DNA from: Allostella sp. ATCC 35155
GTDB lineage: Bacteria > Pseudomonadota > Alphaproteobacteria > ATCC43930 > Allostellaceae
Assembly: GCA_006738865.1 (NCBI GenBank)
Contig: AP019701.1
Coordinates: 3,716,001-3,780,000 of the forward strand
Reading direction: 5' to 3'
DNA: 64,000 bases
In this document: one piece after another, positions 8,180 through 16,335 of the stretch
Layout: every line of letters starts with the position of its first letter
How positions within the stretch are numbered: position 1 is the stretch's first letter
Notes under the pieces: model-generated
What the model saw: only the letters and a program-made list of their open reading frames with translations
Told to the model about the DNA's origin: nothing
Database searches by the model: none
Position numbers and translations under genes: made by a program

Positions 8180-10273
8180 TCATAGCCCGCCCGCGCCCTC
8201 CGGACTATCGGCCGCCGGATCTGCGCGCGACAGACGCGCCGCGATGACCGCGTGGAAGTCGGCGAGCGTGCCGTCGTCGAGCGCCCGGCAGCGGTCGAGC
8301 GCGGCGCAGGCGGCATCGCGCCCGCCCCCGTGCAGAGCCTTGTCGAGGGCCGCATGGGCCGCGGCGAGCCTGACGAAGGACTCCCTGGCCGCCATCCGTT
8401 CGTCGCCGAGGAGCGCGTGGACCGCGACCGGGCGCTCGGCGCCGCGCACGACGGTGCGGTCGAGGGGAATGGTCGCCATGCCTGGGGCGGCGGCCCGCGT
8501 CGCCTCGCCGATGACGATGGGCACGCCATAGATGCGCGACAGCCCCTCGAAGCGGGCGGCGAAATTGACCGGCTCGCCCAGGGCCGAATAGTCGAACCGC
8601 CGGCTTGAGCCGAAATTGCCGACGGCGCAGGCACCGGTGTCGATGCCGATGCCGACCGCGACCGGCAGCATGCCCGCGGGCAGCACCGCCTCCAGGTCGC
8701 GGTTGACCGCGGCCAGCCGCCCCGCCATCGCCAGGGCCGCGCGGCAGGCATGCTCGGCATGGCCGGCATCGTCGAGCGGCGCGTTCCAGAATGCCATCAG
8801 CCCGTCGCCGAGGAACTTGTCGACGGTGCCGCCCGACTCCAGGACCGCGTCGGACAGCGGCGTCATCATGCGGTTCACGAACTCGGTCAGCACCTGCGGA
8901 TCGAGCTCACCGGCACGCCGGGTGAAGCCGCGGATGTCGCAGAAGAGCACCGAGAGCTGCCGCGTCTCGCCGCCGAGCACGAGCTGCTGCGGACGGGCCG
9001 CCAGCCGCTCGACCAGGACCGGCGAGAGATAGCGCTGGAACGCCTCGCGGACACGCCGGCGCTCGCGCTCGGCCCGGCGGTAGAGCATGGCGGACTGGCC
9101 GGCGAGGACGAGGCCCAGCGTCGCCATCGGCATCGTCGCGTCGACCAGGAGCCCGTCGCCGGCGAACGCGGCCGCCGCCGTCGCGCCCGCACCGGCGATG
9201 CCGAAAGCGGCGGCGGTCGCGGCGGCCGGCAGGCCGCGCCATGCGGCGAGCAGGATCGTGGCAAAGGTGACCGCGGCCGCGTAGCCGAATTCCGCGAGCC
9301 CGCCCCAGACCGGCCGCGTCGCCGTCTGGCCCAGCAGCATCGCCGCCACCGCCTCAGCCTGGATGTCGACGCCGGCCACCGCCTGGGCGACCGGCGTCGT
9401 CCGGAGATCCTTGAGGCCGGCCGCACTCGACCCGACCAGCACGATGCTGCCCCGCAGGCCCTCGACCTGCCCATCCAGAACCTGCCATGCCGAAATGCGC
9501 GGCGCCTCGGGCCGGTCGGCGAAGCGCAGCCAGACCTCGCCCGCCGGATCGGCCGGAACCACCAGGTTGCCGATCCGTGCGGTGATCCGGCCGTCGGGCT
9601 CGCTGCGCAGGACATGCCCCGAGGCGCCCTGCGCGACGCGCAGCGCCTCGGCGGCCAGCGACGGCAGGATGCGGTCCCCGACGGCGAGGAAGAGCGGCAG
9701 GCGGCGGATGATGCCGTCGCGATCGGGCACCGCGTTGATCGCCCCTTCGCCATGGGCGGCGGCGGCCAGCACCGGCAGGTTGCGCACGACGCCCCGGAAC
9801 GGGTGCAGGCGCGGCGAGGGATCGGCCCCGATGACGGCGATCCCCGCCTTGCCGTCGGGCGGCATCCCGGTCGCCTCGCCGACCAGCGCCAGTCCGAGCA
9901 CGCCCCGCCCCGCGGCGAGCGCCTCCGCGAACAGCATGTCGCCGTCGGCGAGGCCTGCGGCCTGCTCCCCACCCCGGCCGGGCTCGGCGAACAGCATGTC
10001 GAAGGCGACGGCGGCCGCGCCCGCCTCGCCCAGCCGCTGCGTCAGCTCCGCCAGCACCGCGCGCGGCCATGGCCACTGGCCGATCCGCGCGAGCGACCCC
10101 TCGTCGACATCGACGACTCGGACCGGGACGGCCTCGTCGGTGCGCGGAAACCAGCGCTGCAACTGGTCGAAGCCGGCCAGCCGCAGCGCCTCGACCGCGA
10201 CCGGATCGACCAGGCGCAGCACCGCCATGACGAGCAGGACCGCGACCGCGAGCGGCGCCTGCGCCCATGCCAT
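8180..10273 (-). CDS. CHASE2-domain class III adenylate cyclase
   Basis: A 697-residue membrane cyclase. An N-terminal helix (residues about 5-22) leads to a periplasmic CHASE2 sensor domain (about 25-320, with the typical VVDVDEGSLARIGQWPWPR start), then three helices (about 325-398) and a cytoplasmic class III cyclase domain (about 437-630). The metal-binding Asp446 (FCDIRGFT) and Asp490, the adenine-selecting pair Lys486 and Asp561, and the transition-state Asn570 and Arg574 are all present, so it should be active and make cAMP rather than cGMP. ATG 10273 is the first start that gives a sensible N-terminus. It is divergent from the barrel/FecR pair and followed by the Crp-type gene. Confidence 0.92.
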   Translation of the reverse strand: MAWAQAPLAVAVLLVMAVLRLVDPVAVEALRLAGFDQLQRWFPRTDEAVPVRVVDVDEGSLARIGQWPWPRAVLAELTQRLGEAGAAAVAFDMLFAEPGRGGEQAAGLADGDMLFAEALAAGRGVLGLALVGEATGMPPDGKAGIAVIGADPSPRLHPFRGVVRNLPVLAAAAHGEGAINAVPDRDGIIRRLPLFLAVGDRILPSLAAEALRVAQGASGHVLRSEPDGRITARIGNLVVPADPAGEVWLRFADRPEAPRISAWQVLDGQVEGLRGSIVLVGSSAAGLKDLRTTPVAQAVAGVDIQAEAVAAMLLGQTATRPVWGGLAEFGYAAAVTFATILLAAWRGLPAAATAAAFGIAGAGATAAAAFAGDGLLVDATMPMATLGLVLAGQSAMLYRRAERERRRVREAFQRYLSPVLVERLAARPQQLVLGGETRQLSVLFCDIRGFTRRAGELDPQVLTEFVNRMMTPLSDAVLESGGTVDKFLGDGLMAFWNAPLDDAGHAEHACRAALAMAGRLAAVNRDLEAVLPAGMLPVAVGIGIDTGACAVGNFGSSRRFDYSALGEPVNFAARFEGLSRIYGVPIVIGEATRAAAPGMATIPLDRTVVRGAERPVAVHALLGDERMAARESFVRLAAAHAALDKALHGGGRDAACAALDRCRALDDGTLADFHAVIAARLSRADPAADSPEGAGGL

Positions 10274-10420
10274 GCCTCGCAACCCCCGCCGGTCACCCGA
10301 GCCGCCACCCGCGCCGCCGCCCCGTCTCTGCGTCACCCGTCCGCCCTCATCGACCTTGAGCGCGACGATGGCCCGGTGTACGGCTTCGCGGCAAGTTCGG
10401 CGTCTGTGGCGTGAGGTGCG

Positions 10421-11575
10421 GTGACCGGCAGGGGGGCTGCTTTCGCCAGCATTGTCATGATGGTGCTGGTCGGGTTGGGGTTGTCCGCCGCGGCCGCGGC
10501 GGAGGGCGCGGACATCCGCGCGCTGTTCCGCGCCGTTCTGGCGGACCCGGCGGACGTCGCCGCCAACCTCCGCTATGCCCGCGCGGTCGAGCGCGCCGGC
10601 GACGGCCGCAAGGCGATGATGGCCTACGAGCGCATCCTGTCGGTCGACCCGGCCAACCGGGAGGCGCTGCGCGGCCTGCAGCGGCTGGGCGGCCAGACGC
10701 GGGCGGTCGCCGCCGACGGCGCCCGGACCGACGTCATCGTCGGGATCGGCGCCCAGTTCGAGAGCAATCCCCGCCTCCTCGACGACGCACGCTCGGGCAA
10801 TGCCGACCTTTCGGCGCTCGGAGTGCTGCGCGTCGAGGACGAGCGCAGCCTCTTCGGCCGGCGCTGGCGCAGCCGGATCAACGCCCAGGGCCGCCTCTAC
10901 CGCACCTTCAGCGACGGCTCGCTCGCCTATGTCGGAGGAGACACCGGCCCGGTCTTTCCGCTCGGCGAATGGGGCGAGATGCGGGCGCTGGCCGGCCTCG
11001 AATATGCCCGCCTGGGCGACGGGCCGCTCTTCCTGTCGGCCTATGGCGGCGCCGAGTTCGGCCTGCGCGATGCCGGCCCGCTGCGCGGCGTGGATGCGCT
11101 GGTCTCCTTCGCGGACTTCGCCGAACGCTACCCCGGCCGCGACGGCTTCCTCTTCCGCCTGCGGCCGCAGTTCGCATGGAACGGCCTGTTCGCGACGGGC
11201 GACCGGCTGACGGTCGAGCCGGAATTCGCCTGGAACGCGGCGGTCGGCGAGGATCACCGCTTCCGCTACTGGTCGCTCGCCGCGGCCGGCTTCTACGCGA
11301 CCCCGATCGCCAGCGACTTCGCCGGCTTCCAGCAGGTGCTCGGCGGGCCGGAACTGACCCTGGAGCACCGGCGTTACGCGGCTGGCGCCGAGCCCGGCGG
11401 CGGCGACCGGCGCGACTGGCGGGTGAGCCCGGGGCTGCGGCTGATCGGGTCCGGATTTCTCGACCAGGATTTCTCCCTCGTCCTGCGCTATCATGTCGAC
11501 CACAACCGCTCCAACGAGGCCGACAAGGAGTACGCCAACCACACGGTCAGCCTCGTGGTCTATCGGAGGTTCTGA
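10421..11575 (+). CDS. TPR-containing outer-membrane beta-barrel protein
   Basis: A 384-residue exported protein with a signal peptide (hydrophobic core about residues 10-27), a short TPR-like helical region (about 30-92, including AMMAYERILSVDPANREAL) and a C-terminal region of alternating amphipathic strands ending in VVYRRF, with the terminal Phe typical of outer-membrane barrels. The layout recalls the Slam/DUF560-type TPR-barrel proteins, but I would not claim secretion of lipoproteins. The GTG at 10421 is used; ATG 10457 is an alternative that shortens the signal peptide. It overlaps the FecR gene by one base and diverges from the cyclase. Confidence 0.75.
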   Translation: MTGRGAAFASIVMMVLVGLGLSAAAAAEGADIRALFRAVLADPADVAANLRYARAVERAGDGRKAMMAYERILSVDPANREALRGLQRLGGQTRAVAADGARTDVIVGIGAQFESNPRLLDDARSGNADLSALGVLRVEDERSLFGRRWRSRINAQGRLYRTFSDGSLAYVGGDTGPVFPLGEWGEMRALAGLEYARLGDGPLFLSAYGGAEFGLRDAGPLRGVDALVSFADFAERYPGRDGFLFRLRPQFAWNGLFATGDRLTVEPEFAWNAAVGEDHRFRYWSLAAAGFYATPIASDFAGFQQVLGGPELTLEHRRYAAGAEPGGGDRRDWRVSPGLRLIGSGFLDQDFSLVLRYHVDHNRSNEADKEYANHTVSLVVYRRF

Positions 11576-12402
11576 TGCGCGCGTTGCTTGCAATCCTGAT
11601 GGGCGGCCTGATCGCGGCTGCGGCCGCCGTCCCCGTCGCCGTGGCGGCCGACCGCGACATCGGCGTCAGCGCCATCGTGGTCAGCCGGGTCGACGCCCTC
11701 GGCGGCAGCCGCGACCGGCAGCTGCGGGTCGGCGACCGGGTCTTCCAGAACGAGCGGATCCAGACCGCGGCCGACGGGCGCGCGCAGATCCTCTTTCTCG
11801 ACGAGACCTCGATCACCGTCGGCCCGAACTCCGCCGTCGTCCTCGACACCTTCGTCTACGATCCCGACCGCGGCCGGCACTCCGTGCTGATCGAGGCGAC
11901 GCAGGGCGTGCTGCGCTTCGTCTCGGGCAGCGGCGACAGCCGGTCGTTCCAGATCCGCACCCCGGTCGCCACGGTCGGCGTCCGCGGCACGGTGCTGGAC
12001 ATCCTGGTCGCGCCCGACGGGGCGACCACGGTCCTCGTCGTCGAGGGCGCGGCCGACCTGCGCGCGATCGGCTCGGGCCGGGTCGAGGCGCTCGACCGCA
12101 TCGGCTTCGCGTCGACGGTCGCCACCCGCCAGTCGGCGCCGACCCCGCCGGCACCGCCGTCGGAGGCGGTGCGCAATCGCCTGAAGGTTCTCGCCCCGGC
12201 GGCGCGCCAGCTCGCCACGGTGGGCGACATCGCCCTGCCGTCCGTCGCCGACACCCGCGCCCCGATCGACAGCACGCTGCCGGCCGAGGTCATCCGCGAC
12301 CGCCTGCGGCAGCCGAGCGCCGTGTCGTCCGGCGTCCGCACGCCCGGCGGCGGCCGCCCGTCCGACGGCGTCCTCAACCCCCCGGTCGCCCCCGGACGCT
12401 GA
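11575..12402 (+). CDS. FecR-domain periplasmic protein
   Basis: A 275-residue secreted protein. A signal peptide (about residues 1-25, ending AVAA) precedes a FecR domain (about 55-150): DRVFQNERIQTAADGRAQILF, read as adjoining parts, LDETSITVGPNS, RTPVATVGVRGT and a final VVVEG segment. The C-terminal 100 residues are Pro/Arg-rich and probably disordered. FecR domains of this secreted kind are often found beside CHASE2 cyclases rather than with sigma factors; that association is known to me from genome context. ATG 11575 overlaps the stop of the barrel gene (TGATG) with a GGAGG just upstream. Confidence 0.88.
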   Translation: MRALLAILMGGLIAAAAAVPVAVAADRDIGVSAIVVSRVDALGGSRDRQLRVGDRVFQNERIQTAADGRAQILFLDETSITVGPNSAVVLDTFVYDPDRGRHSVLIEATQGVLRFVSGSGDSRSFQIRTPVATVGVRGTVLDILVAPDGATTVLVVEGAADLRAIGSGRVEALDRIGFASTVATRQSAPTPPAPPSEAVRNRLKVLAPAARQLATVGDIALPSVADTRAPIDSTLPAEVIRDRLRQPSAVSSGVRTPGGGRPSDGVLNPPVAPGR

Positions 12403-12442
12403 CCCGGTTCCCCGCCAGTCCCGCCCCTCCTCTCCGCCAGCC

Positions 12443-12470
12443 CGGCCGGGGTCATCCCCGGCCGCTCCTT
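12443..12470 (+). terminator. Terminator-like hairpin after the FecR gene
   Basis: A perfect nine-base-pair GC stem (12443-12451 with 12456-12464) closes a TCAT loop and is followed by CTCCTTT. The T-run is short and interrupted, so it is a moderate intrinsic terminator at best. It lies 40 bases after the FecR stop and just before the TAXI-protein gene, so it may separate the two transcripts. Confidence 0.5.
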
Positions 12471-12481
12471 TCCGGTGCATC

Positions 12482-13486
12482 ATGATCCTGCGGTTCGCCC
12501 CGTTGCTCGCGCTCGCCTCCCTCGCCGCCTGTGCCGACCTGGCCGGCGGCCCGACGACGGGCGGCAGCCCCGTCCCCGTCGTCACCATCGGCGCCGGATC
12601 GCCGGGCGGCCTCTATGAGCGGATCGGCAAGGCCCTCTGCGACGCCGTGGCGGCGGGCCCCGCCGCCGCTCCCTGCACGGTGGTGGCCAGCGACGGCTCG
12701 GTCGAAAACCTGCAGGCCCTGCAGCACGGCACCATCGGCTTCGCCCTGACCCAGGCCGACACGGCGCTGGCGGCGCAGCTCGGCGTCGGACCGTTCCGCG
12801 AGAAGGGTCCGGACCGCAGCCTGCGCTCGGCGCTGGCGCTGGGCATCGAGCCGCTGGCCGTCGTGGTCAAGGCCGACTCGCCGATCGCCGGCTTCGCCGA
12901 CCTGAAGGGCCGGCGGATCGATCCCGGCCCGGAGGGGTCCGGCACCGAGCTGACGATGCGCGGGCTGATGCTGAGCCATGGCTGGACGATCGGGCGCGAT
13001 GTTCGCATCGCCAGCGTGGCGCCCGGGGCGGCCGCCGATGCGCTGTGCAGCGGTCGGGTCGATGCCGTCGCCTTCATCGGCGCGCAGCCCAACCCGGCCG
13101 TCGAGACGGCCGCGGCGGCCTGTCCCGTGCGCCTGCTTTCGGTCTCCGGCCCGGTGATCGGGGCGGTCGTCGTCGGCTATCCGACGATCGACCGGGAGAC
13201 GATCCCGGCCGGCACCTATCCCTGGCTGACCCAGCCGGTGCGCACGGTCGGCCTGCAGATGCTGCTGGCGACGACCGAGCGCCAGGCCGACGCCTCCGTG
13301 CGCGCCGTCGTCGACGGCGTCCGCGGCGACATCGCCGGCCTGCGCCGTACCCATCCCGCGCTCGCCCGCATCACCGCCAAGTCCGTGCTGGTCGAGAACG
13401 ACGTGCTGCCGCTGCATCCGGCCGCTGCCGCCTCGGGCGTCGAGGCCGGTGTCGTCACCCGCGAGGAGCTGCTGTTGCCGAAATGA
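12482..13486 (+). CDS. TAXI-family solute-binding lipoprotein
   Basis: A 334-residue protein with a lipoprotein signal (LASLAAC, Cys17), followed by a TAXI-type TRAP solute-binding fold. Family marks are [18 protein letters not shown] near residue 40, a [10 protein letters not shown] segment about 50 residues on, and [18 protein letters not shown], the usual ligand-binding stretch. TAXI proteins normally deliver a carboxylate to a fused TRAP permease. No TRAP permease is in the window, so this may be an orphan receptor or work with a distant one. A lipid anchor instead of a cleavable soluble signal is also notable. The stop overlaps the next start (ATGA). Confidence 0.83.
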   Translation: MILRFAPLLALASLAACADLAGGPTTGGSPVPVVTIGAGSPGGLYERIGKALCDAVAAGPAAAPCTVVASDGSVENLQALQHGTIGFALTQADTALAAQLGVGPFREKGPDRSLRSALALGIEPLAVVVKADSPIAGFADLKGRRIDPGPEGSGTELTMRGLMLSHGWTIGRDVRIASVAPGAAADALCSGRVDAVAFIGAQPNPAVETAAAACPVRLLSVSGPVIGAVVVGYPTIDRETIPAGTYPWLTQPVRTVGLQMLLATTERQADASVRAVVDGVRGDIAGLRRTHPALARITAKSVLVENDVLPLHPAAAASGVEAGVVTREELLLPK

Positions 13487-13809
13487 CCGGAATCAACGTA
13501 CTCGACGAATTCGAGGGATCCCTCGCCAGCGACGCGCCGCCGGCGCTGGGCGACGCGCTCGGCGCCCTCTGGTGGGCGGCCAAGGGCGACTGGAAGCTGG
13601 GGACGGAATGGTCCCGCGCGCACGAACTGGCGCAGGCCGAGGAGAGCCCGAGCGGCGCCTGGGTTCACGCCCACCTGCACCGCATCGAGGGCGACCTCGA
13701 CAATGCCGGCTACTGGTACCGCCAGGCGCGGCAGCCCGCCTGCTCCGACGGGCTGCGGGACGAATGGCGGGCGATCAGCGCCGCCCTCCTCGAGCGGCGG
13801 ACGGCCTGA
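13483..13809 (+). CDS. Conserved-looking small protein coupled to TAXI gene
   Basis: A 108-residue acidic, Trp-rich cytoplasmic protein whose ATG overlaps the TAXI stop by four bases. The sequence is helical and includes [36 protein letters not shown] and YWYRQARQP, which read like a pair of TPR-type helices. I know similar short hypothetical proteins from alphaproteobacteria but no assigned function. Its last 35 bases overlap the convergent lipoprotein gene on the other strand, which makes the exact end of one of them worth a check. Confidence 0.7.
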   Translation: MTGINVLDEFEGSLASDAPPALGDALGALWWAAKGDWKLGTEWSRAHELAQAEESPSGAWVHAHLHRIEGDLDNAGYWYRQARQPACSDGLRDEWRAISAALLERRTA

Positions 13810-14455
13810 CGGAAACGGGTTCGGGAGCGACAGCCCGCGGCTGCACGAGCGGCGCCAGGTCGGCCTCCATCTGCATCAGGACGGCGGCCAGCGCCCGGTC
13901 GAGCCCCGCCGCCAGCGCCGACGCTCCGCCGTCGGCCACCGGTTCTTCCTGGCGATAGCGCCGCTGGGACAGGATTGGCGCGTTCGGCGCCCGCACGTCG
14001 ATCAGCAGGAACTGGACTTCGAGGATCGCGCGGTTGCGGCCGCCGGTCGCCGCACCGTGAATGGCCGTAAGCGACCCTTCGAGCGCGTAGTCGGCATCCG
14101 CCTGGCTGGTCGAGGCGACGGCGGCGCGGAAGAGGCCGCTGCGCTCCAGCCATTCGCGCGTCTCGTCGCCGACCATCGCCGCCGGCGGCGCGAAGAAGAC
14201 GTTGTAGAAATCGGTGCGGAAGGCCCCGCCATCGACGGCGAAGACCAGTTCCCGCCCCTCGTAGCCCGGCGAGGCGCGGAAGCGCCGCACCGCCAGGACC
14301 GGCGCGCCGGGCGCCGCGACCGCGCTCTCGGGCCGGCGGGCGTCCAGCGTGTAGTAGCGCTGCTCGACCGGCGGCTTCTCGAGCGGCGAGGAGCAGGCGG
14401 CGAGCGCGAGCAGCAGGGCCAGCGCCCGGAATGCGCGGACGGAAGTGGATGGCAT
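13775..14455 (-). CDS. ABC-transport auxiliary lipoprotein (PqiC/MlaC-associated type)
   Basis: A 226-residue lipoprotein with lipobox LALAACSS (Cys21) and an ABC_trans_aux domain: the N-terminal RYYTLDARR strand and the middle [13 protein letters not shown] strand are typical. Such proteins form the outer-membrane end of MCE/PqiB-type lipid export machines. Its ATG overlaps the stop of the MCE gene (TGATG), and it closes the four-gene lipid-transport operon. The last 35 bases overlap a convergent gene. Confidence 0.85.
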   Translation of the reverse strand: MPSTSVRAFRALALLLALAACSSPLEKPPVEQRYYTLDARRPESAVAAPGAPVLAVRRFRASPGYEGRELVFAVDGGAFRTDFYNVFFAPPAAMVGDETREWLERSGLFRAAVASTSQADADYALEGSLTAIHGAATGGRNRAILEVQFLLIDVRAPNAPILSQRRYRQEEPVADGGASALAAGLDRALAAVLMQMEADLAPLVQPRAVAPEPVSVRPSAARGGRR

Positions 14456-15543
14456 CACGGTTCGCTCCGTCGCGGGGGCTGACCGAACAGGAGCTGCGAG
14501 GGATAGCGCTTGGCGCTTTCCGTCAGCTCCCGCAGGTTCTGCGAGATGGCGCTGAGGTTGGCGAAGAGCAGGTTCAGATCCTGCTGCCCCTCGGCCAGGA
14601 TGGCGTCGGCCCGGCGGGTGGCGCGTCCGGCGGTGGCGGCCGTGTCCGGCAGGGTGGCCGCCGCCTGCCGCACCTCCGCGATCGTCTCGCGCAGGCCCTG
14701 GGCGATGACCCGCAGCGTGTTGCCGCCGAACTGCGTCGCCAGCTCCTGCGAGAAGCCGTTGAGGCGCATCGAGATCTCGCGCAGGTCGATCAGCACGTTG
14801 CCGATATTGTCCTCGGCGCTGGCGGCGATGCCGCGCAGGCGCTTGGCGACCGCGCCGATGTCGTCGACCGCGGCCGAGACGCGCTCGCCGGCGACGAGCG
14901 CCTGGACGCGGCGGTTGGTCTCGCGCAGCTCGCTGAGCAGGGAGCCCGCCTCGAGGATGACCTTCTCCAGCGGCGCCTCCTCCAGCCGGGTGAAGACCTG
15001 CTCGGCGGCGGTGCTGAGACGCGAGATCACGCTGGGTGCCGACGGCAGGTAGAAGAAATCGGGCGTCCACGAGATCTTGAGCGGTGGGTTCCGCTCCGGC
15101 GGGACGTAGTCGACCTCGAGGTAGGAGGTGCCGGTGATCCCCTGGGAGGCGAGCCGGACGCGCAGGCCGTTGCCGACGAGCCGGCGCATGATCGCCTCCA
15201 GCTGCAGGCCGGTGGCGGCGCCCCCGGCGAGCGCATCCAGTTCCAGCTTCATCCGCACCGTGACGAGCTGGCCGACCTGGAAATAGCGTGGATCGTCGGG
15301 CTGCAGGTTATAGGCGGTGCCGACGAAGGTGATCTGGCTGACCGAGCCGACCTTCACGCCGCGATAGCGGACGGGCGACCCGACATCGAGCCCCTGCACC
15401 GATTCCTCGACATAGGTTTCGATCGTAACCGTGCGCTGGAACAGCGAGCCGCCGCCGAGCACGATGATGCCGGCGACGATCAGCAGGAGCGCCCCGAACA
15501 CGAAGAGCCCGACCCGGAAATAGTTGCGACTGCCTGCCGCCAT
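14455..15543 (-). CDS. mlaD: MCE/MlaD-family lipid-binding protein
   Basis: A 362-residue protein with one N-terminal membrane helix (about residues 9-30) and an MCE domain (about 38-120, with VQGLDVGSPVRYRGVKVGSV). A long helical, coiled-coil-like C-terminal region follows (about 150-350), which suggests the tube-forming type rather than the short E. coli MlaD. It should hold phospholipid in the periplasm between the inner-membrane ABC core and the outer membrane. An AGGAG lies about nine bases before ATG 15543. The gene name follows the family; PqiB/YebT-like naming would also be defensible. Confidence 0.9.
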   Translation of the reverse strand: MAAGSRNYFRVGLFVFGALLLIVAGIIVLGGGSLFQRTVTIETYVEESVQGLDVGSPVRYRGVKVGSVSQITFVGTAYNLQPDDPRYFQVGQLVTVRMKLELDALAGGAATGLQLEAIMRRLVGNGLRVRLASQGITGTSYLEVDYVPPERNPPLKISWTPDFFYLPSAPSVISRLSTAAEQVFTRLEEAPLEKVILEAGSLLSELRETNRRVQALVAGERVSAAVDDIGAVAKRLRGIAASAEDNIGNVLIDLREISMRLNGFSQELATQFGGNTLRVIAQGLRETIAEVRQAAATLPDTAATAGRATRRADAILAEGQQDLNLLFANLSAISQNLRELTESAKRYPSQLLFGQPPRRSEP

Positions 15544-15559
15544 CGGAGCGTCTCCTTGC

Positions 15560-16327
15560 CTATGCCGCAGGCGCGTCGGCCGCCTGGCGGTGGAAGAACC
15601 GCCGGACGAAGGGGTGCCGGCTTTCGTCGCGCAGCCGGGCGGGCGGGCCCTCGGCGATGATGCCGCGGGTCTCCTTGTCCAGCATGATCACCCGGTCGGC
15701 GATGGCGAAGATGCTGGCGAGTTCGTGGGTGACGACGACGAAGGTGATCCCCAGGCTGCGGCGCAGCTGGAGGATGAGTTCGTCGAGCTCGGCCGAGGTG
15801 ATGGGGTCGAGCCCGGCCGAGGGCTCGTCCAGGAAGAGGATCTCCGGATCCAGCGCCATCGCGCGCGCGATCGCGGCGCGCTTGCGCATGCCGCCGGAAA
15901 TCTCCGACGGCATGTGGAAGGCGAAGCGGTCGAGCCCGACCAGCTTCAGCTTCGCCAGCGCCACCGCCTCGACCGCCGCGTCCGGCAGCCGGGTGAACTC
16001 CTCCAACGGCAGGCGGACGTTCTCGATGAGGTTCATCGAGCCGAACAGGGCACCCTGCTGGTACATGACCCCGATGCGCCGCAGGATCGCCAGCCGCGTC
16101 GCCTCGTCGGCCGTCACCAGCTCCATGCCCGCGATGTCGATGCTCCCCGACCAGGGGGAATAGAGCCCGATCAGGTGCTTCAGCAGGGTGCTCTTGCCGC
16201 AGCCCGATCCGCCGAGGATGACGAAGACCTCGCCGCGGGCGACGCCGAAGCTCAGATCCTCGAACAGCACCTGGGCGCCGAACCCCGTCCGCATGTGCTC
16301 GACCGTGATGATCGCGTCGGCTGCCAT
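15560..16327 (-). CDS. mlaF: Lipid-transport ABC ATPase (MlaF type)
   Basis: A 255-residue ABC ATPase. Walker A GGSGCGKST, the signature ISGGMRKRAAIARAM, Walker B ILFLDEPSAGLDP and the H-loop VTHE are all present. The KR-rich form of the signature helix is that of the MlaF/Ttg2A group. It powers phospholipid movement through the MlaE permease encoded just upstream, whose stop is eight bases from this start. It belongs to the permease-ATPase-MCE-lipoprotein operon on the minus strand. Confidence 0.93.
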   Translation of the reverse strand: MAADAIITVEHMRTGFGAQVLFEDLSFGVARGEVFVILGGSGCGKSTLLKHLIGLYSPWSGSIDIAGMELVTADEATRLAILRRIGVMYQQGALFGSMNLIENVRLPLEEFTRLPDAAVEAVALAKLKLVGLDRFAFHMPSEISGGMRKRAAIARAMALDPEILFLDEPSAGLDPITSAELDELILQLRRSLGITFVVVTHELASIFAIADRVIMLDKETRGIIAEGPPARLRDESRHPFVRRFFHRQAADAPAA

Positions 16328-16335
16328 GCCCGTCC

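Noticed and set aside
7453-8769. An apparent fusion frame that would join cyclase DNA to the Crp-type protein
   Set aside because: The upstream 200 codons read the cyclase gene in another frame; the true cyclase stop at 8180 and Crp ATG at 8163 separate two genes.
8180-11593. Extension of the cyclase frame to 1137 codons
   Set aside because: The part before ATG 10273 is antisense to the barrel gene and lacks any domain, whereas a signal-anchor helix starts right at 10273.
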